Shown here: one piece after another, positions 1 through 5,315 of the stretch | Position numbering within the stretch: position 1 is the first letter of the stretch | Layout: every line of letters begins with the position of its first letter | Assembly: GCA_041685645.1 (NCBI GenBank) | Contig: JAWLFI010000166.1 | Location: 1-5,442 of the forward strand | Length of the DNA stretch: 5,442 bases | Reading direction: 5' to 3' | From: JAWLFI01 sp041685645 | GTDB lineage: Bacteria > Bacteroidota > Bacteroidia > Chitinophagales > Saprospiraceae | Position numbers and translations under genes: made by a program | The notes under the pieces: model-generated | The model's input: only the letters and a program-made list of their open reading frames with translations | Database searches by the model: none | Told to the model about the DNA's origin: nothing

Positions 1-75
1 CATCTCTCATCGACCTGCACGTTAAACTCCAAAGGATTCCGCATCAAGTGCGGAATGACGATTGTTTTGTTAGGC
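1..75. repeat. Dispersed repeat X, copy 1 (runs off the left edge)
   Basis: Positions 1-75 match 4898-4972 with one mismatch (position 72, A against G). The core is an 8-bp perfect inverted repeat, ATTCCGCA (36-43) and TGCGGAAT (49-56), around a TCAAG loop, followed by GACG. This GATTCCGCATCAAGTGCGG-type palindrome resembles a short intergenic repeat scattered in many bacterial genomes. It starts at the first base of the window, so its true left edge is unknown. It is followed by a linker ending in TTTGCCATT and then by palindrome Y at 96. I see no coding role. Confidence 0.85.
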
Positions 76-95
76 CTTGTGGGTTTGCCATTTTA

Positions 96-185
96 GAGAC
101 AGGGCGTGCCTTGCCCCGCCGTAGCCTCCGGCGAAGGAGGTGCTTCGCCCTGCCGAAGCCGCAGGCGTAAGAGGAGCCCTGTCTC
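96..185. repeat. Palindromic repeat Y, copy 1
   Basis: A GC-rich element bounded by a perfect 10-bp terminal inverted repeat, GAGACAGGGC (96-105) and GCCCTGTCTC (176-185). Inside is a 7-bp stem, GGCGAAG (130-136) and CTTCGCC (143-149), with a six-base loop. A second copy lies at 4791-4874 and is nearly identical apart from small substitutions and a 6-bp length difference near the right end. It has no room for a protein and no conserved reading frame. It could be a REP- or MITE-like element; mobility is inferred only from the terminal repeats and copy number. Confidence 0.85.
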
Positions 186-193
186 CACATCAG

Positions 194-232
194 AAAAAAT
201 TGTGAGAGCTCAGAACCCTTTGTTCAACAATT
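194..232 (-). terminator. Possible weak terminator of the choice-of-anchor I gene
   Basis: Read on the minus strand, 25 bp beyond the stop codon, AATTGT (from 232) pairs with ACAATT (ending at 198) and runs straight into a T tract. A smaller GAAC/GTTC stem can form inside the loop. The outer stem is only six AT-rich pairs around a long loop, so this is a tentative call based on position and the T run. Confidence 0.3.
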
Positions 233-256
233 CGTTTCCAACGCTCGAAATGCTAT

Positions 257-1837
257 TTATCGGACCTCATAGATTGAAATGGATCCCGATACCTCGTTGG
301 AAACAATGAGTAAATTTTTTCCGGAAGAGTGATCAGCAGCCGGGATGAATACAATGCACTCCGGAGCTAAATCACCCGCCATAAGTTCACCCTCTGCATT
401 TCTTGACTCTGCATCAACTTCGAAGTTTCTATTGTTCGTATAGCTGACAAAGGAAACATCATCTACCTTGGTTACATCATACACCATCACACCACCCATG
501 CGCTCTAAACCTATGAAGGCATAGTGCTTGCCGTCGATCGTACCCACATCAATGGCTTCCGGCTCAGGACCTTTGTCATCTGACCTGCTTTTATAGGAGT
601 CGTTGTCGTCATTCGTAGAATTAAAGTTGTCGGGGTCTGCAATGAGTATTTGCTGCTCAAAATCGTCGCCGGAGTCATAGACCTGAGTGATGTCAGAGGC
701 TCTCCAGATAGAGAAAGAGCGCGCGCCGTAACTGTAAATCTCTTCGAAGTGACCATCTCGATCTGCATCGCCATTCGCGGTGGTTGTTTTTAAGCGACCC
801 AGATTTTCTTTGTCCTGCAGATCCGCTGCATTAGGGAAAACGCTGTTATCCAAGGTAATATCTTTAACGCGAACTACTTCTGAGTATCCATCATAATCTC
901 TGGCGTCCCCTTCATTGGCTGTAAATAGGTAATCCACTCCATCAATGTTGTAAACAACGGTCGCATCGGGTTGATACATTCCCTTTGTCGGATGTGTGGT
1001 AATATCGACGGCATTCGACTTGTTAGAGGCATCAAATCCGTTGCCTGATATACTGTGATCCTTAAAGCCTAAGCCTTTTATTCCATCGACTTCACCATGA
1101 ATAATATCTACCGTAATAATGGCATTGTTTTCCTGACAAACAACATAAGCCAATTCAGAGTTAGATGAAAAGGCGATATATTCCGGTTCCAGATCTTGGG
1201 CCACGGTGGCATTGGGTCCAAAGATTCTCGTTCCATCGTTGAATTTTTGTCCGTTAAATTGCCTAAAATCCAGAGTTGTCGCGTTCGCGTTCGTAAGTTT
1301 GTTAACATCCGACGGAATTTCCACAATGGTTACAGAGCCTTCCGGGTCGTTATCGTAATTATCGCTTGGCTCACCCTCGTTGGCACACACCACATATTTT
1401 CCATCCGGCGAAACCTGAATGTTATCGGGAAGCGCTCCGGCATCTACCGCCGCAATATAGTTTCCGTTTAGGTCGTAAAATGCAATGTAGCCATCGGCTT
1501 GTTTATCCCTGTGTTCTATTGCCACAGCAAAAAAACCGGGGCCGACTGCAACGGCGTTTAAACTGCCGGTGTTCGCCACCTCAGAAGCTACATCAATCGT
1601 TGATTCTAATACGGGCTGAGACTCGTCGGAAATGTCTAAAATGCACACCGTTCCTTCATTGGCATTCACAAAATATAGTTTTTCACCTGCTTTGTCATAG
1701 CTTACGATTTCGGCAGCCCCTTCGTCAAAGACCCCCGTTGAGTACCCACCTAATCTTTTTAACTCTACTTCTTGTGCATGAACGGTAGCGCTTGCAAGCA
1801 GGCATAGCACCAAAAAGCATAAAAATTGGTTCATCAT
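257..1837 (-). CDS. Secreted choice-of-anchor I (MSP130-like) family protein
   Basis: A 526-residue exported protein. Residues 1-21 form a signal peptide (hydrophobic from F5 to A17, likely cut after VHA-21 before Q22). The rest is one beta-propeller-like domain with repeated strand-turn units: LYFVNANEG (54-62), ANEGEPSDNY (152-161), ANEGDARDYDGY (307-318), GARSFSIWRA (371-380), GPEPEAI (423-429), IGLERMGGVMVYDV (442-455), DLAPE (489-493) and SNEVSGSISIYEV (513-525). These are hallmarks of the choice-of-anchor I family, which is related to the sea urchin spicule glycoprotein MSP130. The bacterial function is not established; the acidic stretch around 401-421 could bind calcium (inference). 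Members often carry a C-terminal anchor, but this one ends with the domain: no type IX sorting domain or LPXTG is seen. The start is one of two adjacent ATGs (1837 or 1834); no clear Shine-Dalgarno precedes them. It stands alone, with repeat-rich DNA on both sides. Confidence 0.9.
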   Translation of the reverse strand: MMNQFLCFLVLCLLASATVHAQEVELKRLGGYSTGVFDEGAAEIVSYDKAGEKLYFVNANEGTVCILDISDESQPVLESTIDVASEVANTGSLNAVAVGPGFFAVAIEHRDKQADGYIAFYDLNGNYIAAVDAGALPDNIQVSPDGKYVVCANEGEPSDNYDNDPEGSVTIVEIPSDVNKLTNANATTLDFRQFNGQKFNDGTRIFGPNATVAQDLEPEYIAFSSNSELAYVVCQENNAIITVDIIHGEVDGIKGLGFKDHSISGNGFDASNKSNAVDITTHPTKGMYQPDATVVYNIDGVDYLFTANEGDARDYDGYSEVVRVKDITLDNSVFPNAADLQDKENLGRLKTTTANGDADRDGHFEEIYSYGARSFSIWRASDITQVYDSGDDFEQQILIADPDNFNSTNDDNDSYKSRSDDKGPEPEAIDVGTIDGKHYAFIGLERMGGVMVYDVTKVDDVSFVSYTNNRNFEVDAESRNAEGELMAGDLAPECIVFIPAADHSSGKNLLIVSNEVSGSISIYEVR

Positions 1838-2447
1838 CTGATTCTTTTTTGCAAAGAAACAACAATCTAATCAGGCTTTTATGAATTAACTGTTATGAAT
1901 TGGGCTCAATGTATATCCAAACCGGAGCGAACAGGGTACCATTGGCAGCCCTACTCGCACTGGAGGAATTGGGGTCTTATTTATCATCGCAAAACTCGCA
2001 GTACGCCCCTTTTGGGATAGCGCTGCGGAAGGTCACGGCATGCGGGCAGGGCCTTTGGGGCGAATACTCATTCGACCCAAAGGAAGCGCAGGCCGCCGTG
2101 AGTGCGACCCCCAACTCGTTGGCGGGGAGCACCGAACGAAGGTGGAGCCTGAAGCATAGCGCCGCAAGGGACCGAAGGGACCGCGCGGATCCCCCTAAAA
2201 ATTAAAAAAAAGTTGAACCGCCGGATAAAGCGAGCCTCAGATCGTCAGGTAAATGGGGGCGCCCAAAAGAGGCTTGGCGTTCGTAAGTATGTGCCCAGCC
2301 TATTAGTTCTTCCCAGATATATGAAGGGAGATTGACACTTCTGAAAAAACGAAGGCAGCTACTTCCTCGCCCCCTCTTCATTGGAATTTCGTGGCCTACA
2401 TATTTTGTTGATTATCAGAGTATTGGTTGCCGGAAATCTCCTGAAAC
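1838..2447. other. Gene-free interval with a GC-rich structured block
   Basis: A 610-bp gap between two minus-strand genes. About 1838-1900 is AT-rich and should hold the promoter of the choice-of-anchor I gene; no convincing promoter was identified. From about 1905 to 2205 the DNA turns GC-rich and structured, including the hairpin at 2052-2083 and an octamer direct repeat, AGGGACCG, near 2165-2181, ending at an A-rich tract (about 2198-2214). A plus-strand frame at 1900-2205 needs a TTG start and shows no recognisable domain, so I do not call it a gene. At 2233-2274 AGCCTC and GAGGCT flank a GGGCGCCC palindrome. From about 2290 to 2447 I see nothing recognisable. The block could be a dispersed repeat, a structured RNA or a decayed element. 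Confidence 0.5.
2052..2083. repeat. Long hairpin: 14-bp arms, 4-base loop
   Basis: The arm CCTTTGGGGCGAAT (2052-2065) is followed by ACTC and then ATTCGACCCAAAGG (2070-2083). Thirteen of 14 positions pair, with one mismatch. There is no T run on the plus strand, so it does not look like a simple intrinsic terminator. It lies in the middle of the GC-rich block and may be its structural core. Confidence 0.8.
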
Positions 2448-2852
2448 TCACTGTGGTTTTATGCCCGCTTTAGTAAAAATATCCTGTAGTTCTTTTTCGA
2501 TTGGAAAGGACTTTAACGGCGGCACATTCGCCCCACCGGGATTCCCCACCGGAATTTTCCCCACGAATGACTTGGGGCCGCCAAAAATCAGTCTGGGAAT
2601 TTGTCCGAATATTTCTTTGCCGCTTTTAATTCTAATTCCGAATTCTAACATCTTCCAATGCACATAAGTATGAGCAAAAGGATATCTCTGTCCAATAATA
2701 TGGGCTCGTTCCAGATGACTCCAGGCTTGTTGTAATTCCCCGTTAGAATACGCTATTTGGTATTTTTCGAGCTCCCTGTCGAAATGGGGTTTTAATGGTT
2801 TAGGAAGCGAAGTATAAAATCTCATAGCAGCATTTTTTCTCGGCTTATACAT
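2448..2852 (-). CDS. DUF3703 family protein
   Basis: A 134-residue, probably cytosolic protein without signal peptide or membrane segment. It matches the DUF3703 pattern along its length: an N-terminal helix with FDRELEKY (24-31), the signature AWSHLERAHIIGQ (43-55), HTYVHWKML (61-69), and a C-terminal GKIPVGNPGGANV (98-110). The conserved His, Glu and Trp residues in the central motifs (H46, E48, H51, H61, H65, W66) suggest a binding site, but no biochemical function is known to me. Family members begin close to the position of M10 here, so the start could instead be the ATG at 2825; neither candidate has a strong ribosome site. It lies 41 bp downstream of the DoxX-like gene on the same strand and is probably co-transcribed with it. 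No clear terminator was found beyond the stop. Confidence 0.85.
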   Translation of the reverse strand: MYKPRKNAAMRFYTSLPKPLKPHFDRELEKYQIAYSNGELQQAWSHLERAHIIGQRYPFAHTYVHWKMLEFGIRIKSGKEIFGQIPRLIFGGPKSFVGKIPVGNPGGANVPPLKSFPIEKELQDIFTKAGIKPQ

Positions 2853-2893
2853 TCATTTCGCACTTGAAATATACCCGTTTTTCACCAAACCCC

Positions 2894-3259
2894 TTAGGAC
2901 GCAAACACAATAATCAGACACATCACCAAAAACAAGCCCGCCGGAAACGACTTAATCGGTGGATCTCCGATTTTAATGTGCATACTGACCGACCCGGCCA
3001 ATAAAATCCCTAAACCACCTGCTGCCGGGGATCGCAATTCGGGATACCATATCCCTGCGATCAGCAAAATAGCCAGAATCACCTTCAGTGTGCCGACCAC
3101 ATAGACCGACCAGCCGGGCAGACCATACACTTTAAATTCCTCAAAAATCGTCCGGGCATCCCCACCGCGCCAGCGCGTCGCCTTTCGGTTTTGGACCAGC
3201 CACACATTCAATATACTGAGTCCGACGATCACTTGCAGCGCGATTATTACGTATTCCAT
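2894..3259 (-). CDS. Small DoxX-like integral membrane protein
   Basis: A 121-residue inner-membrane protein with four predicted spans, roughly residues 3-22, 50-70, 76-92 and 104-120. The arrangement and motifs fit DoxX-like proteins: a conserved loop after the first span, YGLPGW (45-50), a second span beginning near VVGTLKVILA (54-63) and ending GIWYP (69-73), and MHIKIGDPPIKSFPAG (93-108) before the last span. The family is named after a subunit of an archaeal thiosulfate:quinone oxidoreductase, but most bacterial members have no assigned reaction. The frame extends 11 codons upstream to an ATG at 3292, but the AAAAGGA at 3265-3271 lies 5 bases before the ATG at 3259, so I chose that start; the adjacent ATG at 3262 is possible. 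It is the first gene of a likely pair with DUF3703. Confidence 0.8.
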   Translation of the reverse strand: MEYVIIALQVIVGLSILNVWLVQNRKATRWRGGDARTIFEEFKVYGLPGWSVYVVGTLKVILAILLIAGIWYPELRSPAAGGLGILLAGSVSMHIKIGDPPIKSFPAGLFLVMCLIIVFAS

Positions 3260-3264
3260 CATTT

Positions 3265-3271
3265 TCCTTTT
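3265..3271 (-). promoter_or_regulatory. Ribosome binding site of the DoxX-like gene
   Basis: Read on the minus strand the sequence is AAAAGGA, 2 bases before the ATG at 3262 and 5 bases before the ATG at 3259. The spacing favours the second. It is the only good Shine-Dalgarno match before any gene in the window, and it argues against the upstream in-frame ATG at 3292. Confidence 0.6.
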
Positions 3272-3373
3272 ATAAGTAGACAAGATACACAAAGCAAGTG
3301 TTTAGCGCGCATGCCTTATCTTTTATTTTTCATGCCCCGGACTGCCCAAACTTTCAGCGCTTTGTTATTTCTT

Positions 3374-3436
3374 TTTTTAGGGCGGTCCCTCGTCCTCGAA
3401 AGCGCTTCGCGCTCCTCGGGACGAGGGCGCTATTGG
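3374..3436. repeat. Palindromic repeat with TTTTTAGGGCG head, copy 1
   Basis: The head TTTTTAGGGCG (3374-3384) and tail CGCTATTGG (3428-3436) match the head and tail of the element at 4503-4566 at almost the same distance (54 and 55 bp), while the interior differs. The interior here is a hairpin: CCCTCGTCC (3387-3395) pairs with GGACGAGGG (3419-3427), and AGCGC (3401-3405) pairs with GCGCT (3409-3413) around TTC. It resembles the GGGCG...CGCTAT type of dispersed repeat I associate with Bacteroidota intergenic regions. It lies upstream of the DoxX-like gene. Confidence 0.6.
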
Positions 3437-3545
3437 GTGTTTGTTCTTTGCTTGCTCGGTGCAGAAAAGGAGTCCGGACCCATCACCAGTGATAGCGGCG
3501 CGCTCCTTTAGTGAACTCAGTTCGGCCCTTCAGCGAGCTCAGTTC

Positions 3546-3617
3546 GGCGGGCTCACTACAAGCAGGACAGGCGGGCTCACTGCAAGCAGGACAGGCGGGC
3601 TCACTACCAGCAGGACA
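3546..3617. repeat. 24-bp tandem repeat, three full copies
   Basis: Units lie at 3546-3569, 3570-3593 and 3594-3617. Each begins GGCGGGCTCACT and ends AGCAGGACA. Differences are single substitutions in the ACAA / GCAA / ACCA positions; there are no indels. GTGAGC just beyond the last copy is the reverse complement of the GCTCAC inside every unit, so the array can fold with its flank. Such minisatellites can vary in copy number between strains. Confidence 0.9.
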
Positions 3618-3784
3618 AGTGAGCGGAATTGCTTTCGCGGGTAGCGGAAAGGATCTAGAATGTGAGACAAGCACAATGTTGCTGAGAGAAAGAATATGTG
3701 CCCAAAACACCAAAACCCAAAAAGCGAAACAGCCATTTCAGCGGAATCCGTGGCCTCAATAACTTTTTCCTCCCGAAAGTTGTT

Positions 3785-3792
3785 TATATTAG
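3785..3792 (+). promoter_or_regulatory. Possible -7 promoter element for the CBS gene
   Basis: TATATTAG differs at one position from the Bacteroidota -7 consensus TAnnTTTG and lies 21 bases before the TTG start. No clear TTG was found at the expected -33 position, so this is weak. An inverted repeat, AACTTT (3761-3766) and AAAGTT (3776-3781), lies just upstream. Confidence 0.25.
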
Positions 3793-3813
3793 TGAAACAA
3801 TAGACAGCACACT

Positions 3814-4473
3814 TTGAAAGCAAAAACACTTATATCCACCGCAGTAATACCTCTTCGGACCTCAGACACGGGCAACGAGGCCTTGCAATACATGGCAGAT
3901 TTTCACGTGCGCCACTTACCCATACTCAATGATGAGCAGCTCCTCGGACTCGTATCAGAAGACGACGTGTACGCCCATACCGCAGAAGACCCCATCGGCT
4001 CCTATCGACTCAGCATCAATCATCCCGCCGTCCATGAAGACACCCACATTTTCGAGGTAATGTCCTATATGGCAGAGTATCAGCTCACCACCGTTCCCGT
4101 AGTCGATGCAGACGATGCCTATCTCGGCCTCATCACCCTCGAGGATATTATGCAATACTATGCGCGTTCCTTTTCCTTTCGCGAGCCCGGCAGTTTGATC
4201 GTCCTCCGCCTCCTCAAGCAAGATTACAGCATGGTAGAGATCGCCCATTTCATCGAAAGCGAAGGCGCCGTGCTCCTCAGCAGTTTTATCAGCGACCTGG
4301 CCGAAAGTCCCCATATTTTAGTGACCCTCAAAGTCAATAAGGATGAGATCAGCCCCATTTTATCCGCCTTTGAGCGCCACGGCTACACCATAGAATCTAT
4401 TCACAGCCCCACCCACTTTGAAAGCGACCTCAAAGACCGCTACGATATGTTCCTCCACTATCTGAATATGTAG
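3814..4473 (+). CDS. CBS-pair protein with C-terminal ACT-like region
   Basis: A 219-residue cytosolic protein. Two CBS motifs form the N-terminal half, about residues 6-57 (with HLPILND, 34-40, and GLVSEDDV, 45-52) and 68-118 (with VPVVD, 94-98, and GLITLEDIM, 105-113). CBS pairs bind adenine nucleotides. Residues about 126-200 (LIVLRLLKQDYSMVEIAHFIE, then an HILVTLKV strand and FERHGYTI) look like an ACT-type ligand-binding domain, giving an AcuB-like CBS-ACT layout. The N-terminus (MKAKTLIS...PLRTSDTG) and the end (DLKDRYDMFLHYLNM) fit a widespread Bacteroidota family of this length. The start must be TTG at 3814: a stop occurs seven codons upstream, no ATG lies between, and the next Met is residue 27, inside CBS1. 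No Shine-Dalgarno is visible. In many Bacteroidota this gene sits beside NAD kinase; here only repeats follow. Ligand and partner are unknown. Confidence 0.9.
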   Translation: MKAKTLISTAVIPLRTSDTGNEALQYMADFHVRHLPILNDEQLLGLVSEDDVYAHTAEDPIGSYRLSINHPAVHEDTHIFEVMSYMAEYQLTTVPVVDADDAYLGLITLEDIMQYYARSFSFREPGSLIVLRLLKQDYSMVEIAHFIESEGAVLLSSFISDLAESPHILVTLKVNKDEISPILSAFERHGYTIESIHSPTHFESDLKDRYDMFLHYLNM

Positions 4474-4502
4474 ATTCCTTCCCATTTTCTCTTTTGTAAT
4501 GA

Positions 4503-4566
4503 TTTTTAGGGCGTACCGCCCCGCCGCCAAAGGCGTCGGGTCGGCGCTACGGTCGCCCGCTATCGG
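4503..4566. repeat. Palindromic repeat with TTTTTAGGGCG head, copy 2
   Basis: It begins TTTTTAGGGCG (4503-4513) and ends CGCTATCGG (4558-4566), matching both ends of the element at 3374-3436, with a GC-rich and different interior (GCGTCGGGTCGGCGCTAC, 4533-4550). This copy is closer to the GGGCGT...GGGTCGG...CGCTAT form I associate with Bacteroidota dispersed repeats. It starts 30 bp after the CBS stop codon. Confidence 0.6.
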
Positions 4567-4569
4567 CTA

Positions 4570-4624
4570 CCGGCGGTGCCGGCATCTCCCCGCTTTCGCC
4601 CGCCTCTGGGCGGCCGCAAAGCGG
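4570..4624. repeat. Two adjacent GC-rich hairpins
   Basis: CCGGC (4570-4574) and GCCGG (4578-4582) form a short hairpin with a GGT loop. Next, CCGCTTT (4590-4596) with AAAGCGG (4618-4624) encloses CGCCC (4597-4601) with GGGCG (4608-4612), giving a 12-bp stem with a GCCGC bulge on the right side. Both follow directly on the preceding element and may be part of it. Confidence 0.6.
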
Positions 4625-4790
4625 AGCCGGGCTCCCATCGCTTACGCGGGGACGGCCTAATGTTGAGAAAGAAGTTAGCTATTTCGCCCAATGACAGACT
4701 TGTGCCTTTGGGGAAGAGACGGAATGAAAATGCAAGTATTTTTCGGGTGAATTCAGACCATTGAGGCCTTGCGCATTTGCCATTATTGTA

Positions 4791-4874
4791 GAGACAGGGC
4801 GTGCCTTGCTCCGCCGGAGCCTCCGGCGAAGGAGGTGCTTCGCCCAGCCGAAGCCGCAGGAGGAGCCCTGTCTC
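4791..4874. repeat. Palindromic repeat Y, copy 2
   Basis: This is the same element as 96-185, in the same orientation: terminal inverted repeats GAGACAGGGC (4791-4800) and GCCCTGTCTC (4865-4874), and internal stem GGCGAAG (4825-4831) with CTTCGCC (4838-4844). Here CGCCGGAG and CTCCGGCG form an alternative perfect 8-bp stem around one base (4812-4828), which is broken by a single G-to-T change in copy 1. The similarity to copy 1 extends leftwards through TTTGCCATT and AGGCCTTG to about 4764. Confidence 0.85.
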
Positions 4875-4897
4875 TATCCAAACCATCAACATTTGTG

Positions 4898-4972
4898 CAT
4901 CTCTCATCGACCTGCACGTTAAACTCCAAAGGATTCCGCATCAAGTGCGGAATGACGATTGTTTTGTTGGGC
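4898..4972. repeat. Dispersed repeat X, copy 2
   Basis: It matches positions 1-75 with one mismatch, in the same orientation, and includes the ATTCCGCA/TGCGGAAT stem (4933-4940 and 4946-4953). It lies 23 bp to the right of Y copy 2 and is again followed by a TTTGCCATT linker and a Y-type end. Confidence 0.9.
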
Positions 4973-4990
4973 CCCGCGTTTGCCATTGTA

Positions 4991-5007
4991 AAGACAGGGC
5001 TCCTCCT
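4991..5007. repeat. Truncated, inverted end of repeat Y
   Basis: AGACAGGGCTCCTCCT (4992-5007) is the exact reverse complement of 4858-4873, the right end of Y copy 2. It follows the same TTTGCCATT linker that precedes the left end of Y elsewhere, so here the opposite Y end faces the linker. Similarity stops after about 16 bp. Confidence 0.7.
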
Positions 5008-5065
5008 ACCTACGCTAAAATCAAATGTTTTGATCATTATAAACATTATGAAAATACCGCAATAC

Positions 5066-5146
5066 CGAACCGCGAAGCGGTGACATTATTATAGAATGGG
5101 TGAACCTAAAACGATTGCGAACCCAGAATGGGTGGCATTATTATGA
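5066..5146. repeat. 52-bp-period tandem pair with covarying mini-hairpins
   Basis: Two units start at 5066 and 5118. Each reads CGAAC, a 5-bp stem with a GAA loop, then TGACATTATTATAG or TGGCATTATTATGA. The stems are ACCGC-GAA-GCGGT (5069-5081) and ACCCA-GAA-TGGGT (5121-5133). They differ at two stem positions, and both differences are compensated on the opposite arm. It resembles a Bacteroidota dispersed repeat of the ACCCC-GAA-GGGGT...ATTATTATAG type that I recall from other genomes. Confidence 0.75.
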
Positions 5147-5174
5147 CGCGCTCCGGCACGCCCACTTATTTCTT

Positions 5175-5202
5175 CCTACTTTTTGAGTGGCCAAAAAGTA
5201 GG
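5175..5202. repeat. Perfect 11-bp hairpin (CCTACTTTTTG arms)
   Basis: CCTACTTTTTG (5175-5185) and CAAAAAGTAGG (5192-5202) are perfect reverse complements around AGTGGC. An A run follows on the plus strand (CAAAAAGC, 5203-5210). It resembles a repeat seen near gene ends in Bacteroidota. A bidirectional terminator role is possible, but no gene ends nearby in the window. Confidence 0.8.
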
Positions 5203-5315
5203 CAAAAAGCCCCCGGCCTGTCCTCGCGGTACCGCTTTCAGCGGCATTTCGAATCGATAATACAATTCTCAACCTGTCGTTCTATCACTCACTTCACTAA
5301 ACCCCTAAAAACTCA

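Larger units (their letters stand above)
3437..3813. other. Gene-free spacer between divergent genes
   Basis: After the palindromic element this stretch holds ATCACCAGTGAT (3482-3493, a small palindrome), two imperfect 22-bp units at 3513-3534 and 3535-3556 that share CTCAGTTCGGC, and the 24-bp tandem array at 3546-3617. Several reading frames stay open across the array only because its period is a multiple of three; none has a convincing start, family match or plausible composition. The last 50 bp should contain the promoter of the CBS gene. Confidence 0.6.

Noticed and set aside
106..309. Plus-strand open frame of 67 codons
   Set aside because: It reads through repeat Y and into the antisense of the choice-of-anchor I gene; its Arg/Ser-rich start is translated palindrome.
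257..400. Type IX secretion sorting domain at the C-terminus of the choice-of-anchor I protein
   Set aside because: The protein ends within its last propeller-like strand (SIYEVR), with no extra C-terminal domain.
1196..1788. Plus-strand open frames within the choice-of-anchor I gene
   Set aside because: They are antisense to a well-supported secreted protein and have no recognisable domains.
1900..2205. 101-codon plus-strand frame
   Set aside because: The start is TTG, there is no Shine-Dalgarno or family match, and the composition is dominated by the GC-rich hairpin block. A minus-strand frame ending FCDDK is equally open, which argues for structure rather than coding.
2332..2667. 111-codon plus-strand frame
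   Set aside because: Two thirds of it is antisense to the DUF3703 gene, whose motifs are clear.
3546..3617. Short CRISPR-like array
   Set aside because: The units abut with no spacers and there are no cas genes.
3191..3829. Several frames on both strands across the 24-bp array
   Set aside because: A 24-bp period keeps frames open by default; the peptides are simple repeats with no family match.
1..5007. Composite transposon bounded by X/Y copies
   Set aside because: No transposase or recombinase gene lies between them and no target-site duplication is visible; dispersed repeats explain the similarity better.
4560..5094. Open frames on both strands in the right-hand repeats
   Set aside because: They consist of translated Y and X repeats, including the RIPHQVRND by-product peptide, and have no independent evidence.
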